From the NCBI GenBank assembly GCA_030737835.1, contig JAUJYN010000057.1, positions 392,825-456,824 on the forward strand: 64,000 bases of DNA. The letters run 5' to 3'. The DNA comes from Acorus gramineus (taxonomy: Eukaryota > Streptophyta > Magnoliopsida > Acorales > Acoraceae). The position numbers were made by a program, and so were the translations under genes. The notes beneath the pieces are model-generated. The model had not been told where the DNA came from, did no database searches, and saw only the letters and a list, made by a program, of their open reading frames with translations. This document shows, piece after piece, positions 56,101 through 64,000 of the stretch (its first letter is position 1; the number at the start of each line of letters is the position of its first letter).

Positions 56101-59100
56101 TCCACAGGAGGTGTGAGGTTTGGAAATTCTAAAGCTTGCAGAAGCTAATGTAGTATTAATGGGTAAGTGGCAGTACAGATTTTGCATTGCACAGAACATT
56201 TCACATTCTTGTTATGGGAGCAACAAGAAGTGTGATTTAGTCCCAGGATGGCAGAGCCAGGTTCAAGATATCTGGGATGGGATAAGTTACTACTATATTT
56301 CTTCTGCTCATTATTTCCTTCTTCAAATTCATCTTGATACAGGTCTTACATGGCCACAGCTCCATTTGGAAAGGATGGGTTCCACCATCAATAGCCTTAT
56401 GTGGTTAGTGTTATATAAGAGAATATGAGAATTTGCACTCAAGAAAACTAGAAAATACCAGCATTTGGCTTCAAATTACCAATGTGTTTGTCTCCACTCT
56501 GAAAATACCATCTCCTGATTAGATGTTTGGCCAACTCAATTTGGATGAAGTAGTCCAAATTGGGATTCAAAATGAGAGCTCTTTATGATTATGTTCATGT
56601 GGGATGTGTTGGGAGTGCGCTCAGAAGTTCTGCAGGAACTTAAGGGAGCTGAAAGCTTCCTTGATATCAATTGCCATATGCTGGTCTATCTGGCAATGAG
56701 TAACATCATAATTATTGCTCTTAGCAACTGGCACAGGGTGCTTTTATGGAATTGAAGGGGGGGAGATATTTATAATCCATTTTTATTAGCCTTATATCGT
56801 GAGGATTATGATCTCTTCTTGTGATCGTGACCCTGTGACATGAGGAGTTACGATCTATTTTTGGAGGTTAGGCACTTAAGTAACATTCCTTGTAGGAGCT
56901 TTCACCTGTTTTTAATAAAACTGTGCATTGCCACATTTCCTCAAAAAAATTAAAACAAATAAACTTTCTTATAATAACATAAACCATGCAAAGCAAGCTT
57001 AAGATAAATGATCTACCAACAAAAAAAGATGAGCTTTCTTATAATAACATAATCCACACAAAGCAAGTATAAGATAAATGATCTACCAACAAAAGAAAGA
57101 CAAACCATGCAAAGCAAGCTTAAGATATCTTTCCTATATTGTGTTACCTTATTGATATATTAAATGTCCTTTTACTAATTTAGTGAATTTTCTGACCACC
57201 AACCATATGATTTTTGAAAAATCAGTAGTGTTTTGAAGAACACTGGAATAACTTGTTAGATACATTTAATGTGTGTGTGTTTTTTGGTTGGAAATTGTAG
57301 GCCTTTGCCATCATATTAATGAATATAAGATAGAAAGCCCAAAGAAGGGTTAGTATTTATCATCATAAAGTGTTCAGATTTGCTATACCAAAATCACAAT
57401 TTTTTCAATCATGTTCAATCGTGCTCAGTTGAGCCGCTCAGGTAATTTAAAACTAACCACCAATACAAGTTTCAGAATGCTGATCGCCAATAAAAACAGG
57501 TTTGAGGATGCTGTTCCACTGGTGGGTTGAACTATAGACTCAAACAAAAGCTCCTTAAAAGCAGTGCTGATCCTATCCAGCTTAGAGCTGATCTGTGACC
57601 TATACTTTACACAATGCATACTTTCTTAACAAGTTTGCAGTTTACTAACTATACCACCTCCTTTAAAGAAAATAATTGAGTTTGTGTTGTGCTTAGTATT
57701 CATGTTGTACTGGTTCTTCTGGAATAGACATCCAATTTTTTTGACGTCATTTGGATTTTGGACAGTATTTGTTCCATTTACTACAATCAGTACATGAGCT
57801 TTTCTTTATTTTTCTTTATCAGTACAGTGCTTTCTTCGTTTGGTTATTATTGAGATGTGTAATCTCTCAATGATGGTGCATTACGATTTAATGCATGTGC
57901 AGTTGTTAGGACTGTAATCATACTCCCTCATATTAATTTGTTCATCTGAAGTGCTGGTTGCCATGCCAAACCATTTTCTTTTGCAGGTTAAATGCTGGCA
58001 GATAAGACGTCAAACAAAAGCGCCTCAAGCCGCTGGTGCTATCCATACTGACTTTGAGAAAGGTTTTATATGTGCTGAGGTAAATTCTCTGCTCAGTTTA
58101 TTTGATCCCATGGGACGCATTCTTCTGTTGAGCAGATGCTATATTTATCTTAAGATTCTTACCTCTTTTTAGTGCTTAGCCGTTAATATCCAAGAGGGAT
58201 CATTTTAAAGAACTCTCTGAATGGTTTCACATGTTCTGAGCACGAACTCACAGGATGATCATTAGTTGAGATTATTCATCATGGATCAGGAAATAATTCC
58301 TTATGATAGATTAATGACATTATATAATGCCTTTTGATTTTTCAAGTCGTGTGAAATTTCACCTGTAGGTATATTCAATATTTAAATTACCTTAAATCTC
58401 AAGGACACATGAAGCATGTTACTTCTAAATAAGAACCTTGGGAATAAAATTGCTAATGAACTGACACACACTATTGAGTCAATGGATGCTTCCTTTTCAT
58501 TGTCAGTTTTTTTTCCCCCGTGGTATCTGGCTTATGAATGATGTTCAAGTTATTTGTAGAAAATGAAGGCTTCATCTATCCTTTATTTTATTGTTAAATA
58601 GATGCACATATTATTCCATTTTCTTTCAGAGAATCTTGTCCCCAGGGTTCAAGTTTTTCAAAGCACCATATTTGTATCCATAAAAACAGTAGAAGTAAAC
58701 ATCATTGAAGAAAAGTTGGCTGCTTTTAGGGGACCTTGCACATCACAACTGTGTCGAGAGTTTTATCCTTGTTGGTTTACATAATTTACAGTTTTATACA
58801 CACAGATTTTGTTCAACTGGGTCGCTACTTTAAAACTCCTCTTGGTGTGTAATAGTTGTGCTCATATGTGAACACAAATTATCTTCTCCTGTTAGGTGTG
58901 TGTGACTAAACCATGGTGCACACTTCCACATCATTCCACATGGGCCTACTAAGATCTAAGCTATAGTCCAGCCCATCACCCCCTCAATGGGCCACACCCA
59001 CATGTGACGGTCTAAGTTTAGAAGCAATAGTGTATACGCATCTTGTGGAAGGAAAATGATATGTGCATCCCCGTTTGTAGCCTTGAATGTAGTTTCCAAC

Positions 59101-59634
59101 TGTTTTGATTTTTCTTAAAAGTATACTCACCTAATGAAGTACATACCTTTATGAAAAGTGAAGTAAATACCTAGATAAACCAGTTCCTATTTTATTTATT
59201 TTAAAAAAATGAAAACAATTTTAATCAAACATACATTGCACCAGTGGATTATATATTACACTAGAACAGTATATACTCCACTAATGGAGTGTATAGTTAG
59301 AGGACCATTTCTAGATTCTTTCGGAATGTTTTGCTTTTATCTTCCAGCTTTTCCTATTTATACTAAAATGAATATGGCCTCCAGGTTATGAAATTCGAAG
59401 ATCTCAAAGAACTGGGGAGTGAATCAGCAGTAAAGGTACACCATCACACTGATATTTTTCTTTTAAAAAATAAAATTAAAGTCCAAATAATCTAGTCATA
59501 AGAAAAACATTTATAATGCTTATTTTATTGTGCAGGCTGCTGGGAAATACAAACAGGAAGGCAAGACTTATGTAGTTCAAGATGGGGATATCATATTCTT
59601 CAAGTTCAACGTCTCAGGTGGTGGGAAGAAGTGA
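47200..59634 (+). CDS. OLA1: Obg-like ATPase 1 (OLA1/YchF), 12 exons, 394 aa
   Basis: Exons: 47200-47286, 48102-48269, 48956-49079, 49926-50017, 52274-52372, 53145-53258, 53925-53989, 54258-54374, 55545-55620, 57987-58079, 59385-59435, 59536-59634. All introns are GT-AG and the joined frame is open for 394 codons, the normal family length. The protein is a ribosome-associated P-loop NTPase, known in plants as a regulator of stress and defence responses. Motifs: G1 GLPNVGKST (residues 31-39), G3 DIAGL (94-98), and NMNE at 230-233 in place of NKXD, which gives the family its ATP preference. A coiled-coil arm rich in Lys/Glu (about 158-200) and a C-terminal TGS domain (about 304-388, [12 protein letters not shown] to FKFNV) follow. 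The start is fixed by [11 protein letters not shown], typical of the plant protein. No disabling change is visible. The introns carry several retroelements. Confidence 0.97.
47765..47815 (+). mobile_element. 3' part of a tRNA-derived SINE in OLA1 intron 1
   Basis: AGTTCAAATTCCATGACTAA followed by CCTATCAAAATAAA aligns with the 3' half of the full SINE at 53345-53450. That copy has GGTTCAAGTCCCACCGCTTA and CCTATCAAAA. A (TGTG)n stretch precedes it. Confidence 0.55.
48375..48407. repeat. (GT)n then poly-G tract in OLA1 intron 2
   Basis: GTGTGTGTGT followed by about 16 G residues. A similar poly-G run (about 18) lies at 54932-54949 in intron 8. Confidence 0.9.
50298..50511 (+). mobile_element. 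5'-truncated LINE-like retroposon in OLA1 intron 4
   Basis: A 214-bp insert ends in CAATAAAATCGCTCC and an A-rich tail. It is flanked by an 18-bp direct repeat with one mismatch, GTAAAGGCTTCGTGATGG (50280-50297) and GTAAAGACTTCGTGATGG (50512-50529). Tail plus long TSD indicates LINE-type retroposition in the same orientation as the gene. Confidence 0.75.
51732..52229 (+). mobile_element. 5'-truncated LINE with RT C-terminal remnant in OLA1 intron 4
   Basis: Flanked by the 11-bp repeat AACACTTATTC (51721-51731 and 52230-52240, the first A shared with the tail) and ending in a run of A. A frame inside reads [20 protein letters not shown]. That is the tryptophan-rich IWxxRNxxIF pattern of the region after RT in plant L1-type LINEs. 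It is too short to be active. Confidence 0.8.
53345..53450 (+). mobile_element. tRNA-derived SINE in OLA1 intron 6
   Basis: A 106-bp insert with a pol III A box (TAGCTTAATGGTT), a B box (GGGTTCAAGTCCC), a tail of A/AAAG, and the 9-bp TSD AAAGAATTT at 53336-53344 and 53451-53459. Sense orientation relative to OLA1. Confidence 0.85.
54520..54592 (+). repeat. poly(A) insertion with direct repeats in OLA1 intron 8
   Basis: ATGCCTCATTCTGATTTTT is followed by a short ACATC and about 18 A, then by ATGCCTTATTCTGATTTTT. The repeat has one mismatch. This looks like a retroposition event that copied almost only a poly(A) tail. Confidence 0.65.
56095..56955 (+). mobile_element. LINE RT C-terminal remnant in OLA1 intron 9
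   Basis: A frame at 56120 reads [20 protein letters not shown], like the NxALLGKWxWR region at the end of LINE RTs. It continues as [15 protein letters not shown]. About 550 bp later the sequence TTTTTAATAAAACTGTGCAT is followed by CCTCAAAAAAATT, a LINE-like 3' end. No TSD could be read, and the frame has stops. Confidence 0.6.
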
Positions 59635-59886
59635 TCTCTCCTTCCAATTTATGATTTTTCATTTTAAAAATGAATTTTGAGGGTGCAACACGGGAACTTG
59701 ATTTAAACTTTGTTAAAAAAATGATTTTTCATGTTTGTTGCTGCTATGTTTTCATTGTTTCACTTGAAATAATTCATATAGCCAGTGTTTCATGCAGTGT
59801 ATCAGTTATAAGTAATTTTCATATATATTGAATCGATTATTGTAATAGACTGCTTTGAATCCCATATGAAAGTAGTTTATTTTCAG
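59635..59886 (+). other. OLA1 3' UTR and downstream AT-rich DNA
   Basis: No canonical AATAAA is obvious. AATGAATTTTG (59660s) and TTGAAATAATTC (59765) are possible weak polyadenylation elements. The MULE-type terminus at about 59890 limits the downstream flank to about 250 bp. Confidence 0.4.
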
Positions 59887-61360
59887 GTGAAATTAGTTAA
59901 GGGTCTCTTTTGTTGTTACCCTCTTATTTTCTTTAGGTCCCTCTTCCATTTGAAAATATTTTTAGGTCATCATTGCAATATCCTAATATTTCTAACTTCC
60001 TGGTTAGAATTTGTTAATTTGATGATATATCGAGAATACCCATCCACTCTCTCTTTTTCTTTCTCAAATACCTTCTTCAACATCGAAAATCTCTAGTTTT
60101 CACACACAGGCCCAAAAACTCCCTCCCGTCTTCCTGCCGGCTCCCTCCCCTAACGACGAATGATATTACTCTTCCTTGCATTTCGGGATAGCATCTCTTG
60201 TCACACGGCTTCTCTTGGCTCTTTCAAATTGGCCACCCTAAGGTGTTGATTGTGGTGAGGTTTTCTCTCTTTGAATCTACTACTCCGGTCAACCTTTTTG
60301 TAGTCAATCTTTTTGTAGAAAGTTATATATAATTATAAATGTGTTATACTATGCTTTTGGTGAATGTTTATATGATTGATGAAATCTGAAATTTTAGCAA
60401 TGTACAGGAGCAGTTAACAATGTTTTACTATTGAATTCTAATACAATCAAAAATTTTAACCGTGTACACAGCACATATTGTGTTTAATGATTACAATAAA
60501 TAATGCACCTAGAATCAATACATGTACATAGTATGCATGTGTTGTTTCATGTAGACAGTGTATGTAGTGCTAATAATGTATGAAATGCATTTAATAGAGT
60601 ATGTTGACTGAACACACTATTCATTTTTGCAGATAAGAGTTTATCCATGGATTCTTTAATGGCAGTTTGTATTTATAAGGGAGATGGATATTTAATTGAT
60701 ATTTATAGAACAACAACATATTGTGATATTGTAAGTGTGACATGTAAAAGATGGAGGATCGATGCATCGAAAGTCATTGTGAAGTATGATGTCCCCAATG
60801 AAGTGGATCTCAAAGTGACTCTTATAAACAATATTGATGTAGAGATGATGTATGACTTTCACACGATGTTTGAGGCCAAGATTATTCGGATGAACATTAT
60901 TGTAAATGCTGGAGAAAGGTCTCATGAAGATGTAGGCATAAGGTAAAATCTTATGCTCCTTCTTGTCATGTTCACATAACATTAATAATATACCAATAAT
61001 GATTAACAATGTGCATAATATGATTAACAATGAACACAACAATGTTTTTAATAGTGTATTACAATTATTTACATTATATCATATCTAATATTGTGATGAA
61101 AATGAATTGTAGGATGTCTAACATTGTCCAATTAAACCTAGCTGCACCAGCACCTACATCTTGTAGCAGAGTTTCTCATGTGATAGCCGTATGCATCAAA
61201 CCTCCATTAACAAAGATCAAACCGGGGAGAGAAAAGAAAAGTAGAATTGAGTCACAAGCAGATTCCGATGCAATGTTTTTATATCGTTGTTCGAGATGCA
61301 AGGGCCTTGGACATAACAGGAAAACATGTAGAAATCCAGTTGCGGTTGAAGAATAAAGTA
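59887..61360 (+). mobile_element. MuDR-type MULE deletion derivative downstream of OLA1
   Basis: The left end GGTGAAATTAGTTAAGGGTC at about 59887, followed by TTTAGGTCCCTCTTCC, matches the GAAATTAATTAGGGGTC termini at 33.2 and 35.86 kb. Inside are TGTACA and AACAATGT motifs as in the 23-33 kb body, and a two-exon remnant transposase. A right TIR was not found, so the right limit is only the end of the coding remnant. Confidence 0.6.
60647..61356 (+). pseudogene. MuDR-type transposase remnant: N-terminal domain joined to CCHC zinc knuckle
   Basis: Exon 1 (60647-60942, GTAAAATC donor) resembles the N-terminal PB1-like region of MuDR-type transposases (VCIYKGDGYLIDIY, WRIDASKVIV). Exon 2 (61113-61356, after TTGTAG) ends in CSRCKGLGHNRKTC, a CX2CX4HX4C knuckle typical of the C-terminus of these proteins, and a stop at 61354. 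The DDE core and SWIM finger that belong between them (about 500 residues) are missing. The two exons are open throughout, which is unusual for decay, so a small protein that could still bind DNA or partners is conceivable but unproven. Confidence 0.7.
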
Positions 61361-61974
61361 ATTGATCCTATTTGAAAAATAACTATTCGTATTAATTACA
61401 TTGTCTTTTTTGATGTATAAACATCTGATTATATTAGTTCAGATTATCTTGAATGCTTGTTGCTTATTAAGTGCATGTTGATATGACGATGCTTAAACTG
61501 TTTAATTGTATTCAAGTAGTACGTAATAATGTACCCAGATAACAATGAAAAGGTAATATGTAACAGTGTACTCAGATTGATTAACAATATACATGTTTTT
61601 GTGAAATGAGTTTTGGTTAAGTTGGTAAACACTTCCTCTCATTCAAAAAAGGTCAAGAGATCAAATCCTAAGGAACACCATTCTTCTAAAAAAAAACTGT
61701 ACATGTTAGTGAATGGAAAAATGTGACAAAGAATGTCATGTATGATATTTTTTCTAGACTCAATCCAGACTATCTGGTCCTCATGTATATTGATTGCTTA
61801 AAAGGTTGTACCCTTAATCTAAGGAAGTATGCGTTTTTATAAAAATTAAAGTATATACATTTTAATAAATTGTATGGATGCATTTATAGAAAATATGAAA
61901 AATTTATAATTAGTTATATACCCTATTAATATAAGTGTATGAGCTAATAAGATACATGATATTGGAATTGGAAG
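61361..61974. other. AT-rich intergenic DNA
   Basis: Holds a possible degraded SINE at 61615-61690 (GGTTAAGTTGGTAAACAC, GAGATCAAATCCTA, then poly-A). Nothing else is recognised. Confidence 0.4.
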
Positions 61975-62250
61975 ACTATCTTTAGTTCTTACTCAAACCT
62001 ATATGCAGATTTTACTAAAAATTTGAGCAAAAATTTCATTTAATATAGTGTCACCAACAATCACTTTATGTTTAATACAATTCTTTTATTAAATTCTCAT
62101 CTTCTCTCAATTATTTCTTGGAGAGCATTAAATTTAAGTAAAACTTTAATTTTATATAAGTATAAATAAATAATTGACTTTTATTTAAATTTAAACTTTC
62201 GGTACACATTTATTTAAACATAAGACTATAGGATTGAGATGTTGTAGCAT
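61975..62250. mobile_element. MITE related to the 33.6-kb family
   Basis: The left end (CTATCTTTAGTTCTTACTCA) and the complement of the right end (CATCTCAATCCTATAGTCTT) are imperfect inverted repeats of the ATCTCCAA.CCTTATTCAAAC type. It is AT-rich with no coding capacity. Boundaries are approximate. Confidence 0.45.
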
Positions 62251-62269
62251 AGTTTTATTTATTTATTTA

Positions 62270-62489
62270 TTTTTTAACCACAACGCTTAATCCACCGAAT
62301 GTCCAAACACAGTCAAAACCTAAAAATTAAAAATATAAAAAAAATCAAGCGGCTCGAGGAGAAATTTTTGGTCGGCGGTTCTTGCGGCACCGGTGGTGGT
62401 GCTGGTGGTCTGGATCTCCGACGGAACCTTCTGTCGACGTCGAGGGAGGCTAAGGGAGACCCTTCAATGTTCGTCGGAGTTGTTTAGGT

Positions 62490-62521
<32 letters not shown>

Positions 62522-62600
62522 TATGTGTTGAGTTTGTGCGCGTGCGCCATGGTTGGTGTAATCGGGGGAGGGGGGAGCGTTGTTTGGATGATTAGGTGAG
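62270..62600. other. GC-richer stretch with (CT)n
   Basis: A short frame (62299-62487) precedes a CTCTCT run at about 62492-62516. It could be a captured 5' exon region. I do not recognise a family and do not call a gene. Confidence 0.3.
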
Positions 62601-62606
62601 GATTTA

Positions 62607-62799
62607 GGCCATCTCTAACCCTTATTCAAACCTATACCCAAATTTGACTAAAAATTTGAGTAACAGCTTCATTTGATATGGTGTGTCTGTAACTATCATT
62701 TTGTGTTTCCTATGAAAATTTGGGGTGAAGGTTTGAGTCTCCCTTGATTTTGGTAAAGGTTTGAATAAAAGTTTGATTTGGTATAGGTATGAGTTGCAT
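62607..62799. mobile_element. short Tourist-like MITE with TTA duplication
   Basis: It starts GGCCATCTCTAACCCTTATT, and its complement right end reads ATGCAACTCATACCTATACC. TTA lies on both sides (62604-62606 and 62800-62802). It shares CAAACCTATACCCAAATTTG-type sequence with the MITEs at 33.6 and 62.0 kb. Confidence 0.55.
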
Positions 62800-62802
62800 T
62801 TA

Positions 62803-64000
62803 GGGATACCTTTTATTCGGAAAAACAATACATAAAAGATTTGGGAGTTGTCTGTTGGTGACGAGGATGATCATTCGTCACAAATTTTCTAGGGTTCTTT
62901 CTTTTTTCTTTTAGATGTGAACACATGGAAATTCATGGGCTACCTTACACATGAAACTCATGTTACACTCAGTTTATTTTATATACCTCATTAGAAATTC
63001 AATGAAACATATGTTGTGTATACCTTGTTAAATTTTTTTCTTACACTTACTAAAAATAGGTTTGTTCAACTCAAAATGGACCGATCTACACTCTTTTTTT
63101 TTCTTTCTATCAAAGCATTACATCATCAGGTTGATGTTTACTATTTTTCAAAAAATGAAAACATGTGTGGCCTACCTTTTAAATCGTAAAAAGGACTGAA
63201 TGTAACATTTTCCTAAAAAAAAAAGTCTCATTTTATAATTCTAATTCTCTCCTGTTGGATAAGGGAAAAATAAGCTTAATCCTCAAGCATTCATTTGTTT
63301 CATGAATAAGGGTTGGGGAAGAATAGGTTTTGTCATAACTCGTAAGCCCGTTTTTTGTGAATCCCCAAAAAAAAGGTTTGATGAGCATTGATAAACTATA
63401 AGTTCTTTTCTTACGAAAGGTATGCACTCGAACAAAGATACGAGCACTTCTCCGTACAAACATGAGATGAGTATAGAGAATGACCCTTCCCTAGTGAGAC
63501 AAACCTGCAACAATGAAACTCGAACTCTCACACGTCAAGGCGAACGATACCAATGCATTCTTTTAATCACTAGATCCACCTTTACAGGAAGCCATAGTCT
63601 TCCAACAACTTTCAAAGAAAATCCCACTGGACGGAATCAGAAGCCTTCTTTGCTCTTGCCTTTATGGGGCACACACTCTAGACAATGAAGAAACCATCAA
63701 GAAGGGGCCTTCCTTGGGTGAAGGCCAATTGACTCACATCCACCGATGCAACTATCACAGTTGGGGAAATTGATGGACAATGATACTCAAAACCTCACAC
63801 CGGTATAACCATTATAGTTGGTGGAGATAATGGACAATTGCACTTTAGTCTTTTATGAAAATAAAAATTTATAGAAAGTGTTGATTTTATTAAACTTATC
63901 GAATGAATTCATGAGTTATATAGGCACATGACATGCAATAATGGAAAGAAAAATATATAGTTGATGCTTGATAGATAAATGAAGGTGATGTAGGTATAAT
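62803..64000. other. intergenic DNA, possible degraded SINE on minus
   Basis: On the complement of 63420-63590 there is GATCTAGTGATTAAAAGAAT (A-box-like) and GAGAGTTCGAGTTTC (B-box-like), so an old tRNA-derived SINE is possible. The stretch 63715-63840 has a short direct repeat (GGACAATGATAC.. and GGACAATTGCAC.., GTATAACCATTATAGTTGGTG-type). No gene is recognised. Confidence 0.35.

Noticed and set aside
62299-62487. 62-codon frame with Gly-rich end
   Set aside because: No recognisable domain, no splice context that I can confirm, and it sits between MITEs. It could be a captured piece but is not supported as a gene.
1-64000. CRISPR arrays, operons, rRNA or intact tRNA genes
   Set aside because: None seen. 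The window is plant nuclear DNA with spliced genes, and the only tRNA-like signals are SINE promoters and the retroelement primer-binding site.

Overview
This is nuclear DNA of a flowering plant, or at least a seed plant. It has one spliced single-copy-type host gene with short GT-AG introns, and almost everything else is transposable elements: Ty3/gypsy, Ty1/copia, MULE, hAT, PIF/Harbinger, LINE, SINE and TRIM. I cannot place the species.

Positions 1-23.4 kb are a stack of nested insertions whose boundaries can be read from target-site duplications (TSDs). A Ty1/copia element (3' end 22054-23386) was invaded by a Ty3/gypsy element (3' end 1-22053). The 3' LTR of that gypsy element (961-22053) was split by a large Mutator-like element (MULE, 1002-19636, 9-bp TSD TTATTTTAA). 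The MULE carries a decayed SUMO-protease-like (ULP1/C48) gene on the plus strand and a FAR1-type transposase pseudogene on the minus strand, converging tail to tail. One exon of the ULP gene was then hit by a second gypsy element (2752-12297, TSD GAAAT), a chromovirus derivative that keeps gag, a scrap of RT and a chromodomain tail between two nearly identical 3.4-kb LTRs.

Positions 23.4-33.1 kb are an older, heavily decayed MULE-like body. It has its own ULP1 catalytic-core remnant near 32.5 kb and many TGTACA/TGTTAT-type motifs. Two solo LTRs of the second gypsy family sit in it in opposite orientations (24272-27566, TSD TTAAT; 27842-31035, TSD AATTG). A 240-bp-armed inverted repeat ends this region at 33.1-33.45 kb.

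Positions 33.4-47 kb hold smaller DNA transposons: a Harbinger/Tourist-like MITE with a hAT element inside it, and four related TIR elements with GGGTGG-type ends. One of the four (40786-45481, TSD ATGATGTAT) contains a 3.5-kb solo LTR (TSD CTTTA), which itself contains a TRIM solo LTR (TSD CAATT). Another (about 45551-46986) carries a captured cytochrome P450 fragment and ends about 210 bp before the start codon of the host gene.

Positions 47200-59634 are that host gene: an apparently intact 12-exon OLA1/YchF (Obg-like ATPase) encoding 394 residues. Its introns hold LINE fragments, a tRNA-derived SINE and other retroposition scars. Downstream are a deletion derivative of a MuDR-type MULE (60.6-61.4 kb), small MITEs, and AT-rich DNA with no gene I can recognise.

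The most notable structural signals are: (a) an exon-intron-like layout of conserved splice signals inside the long gypsy LTRs, part of it shared by three diverged LTR families; (b) a TGTAACA motif repeated about 40 times in the non-coding DNA of the ULP-carrying MULE; (c) the readable nesting order; (d) the P450-carrying Pack-MULE next to the OLA1 promoter.
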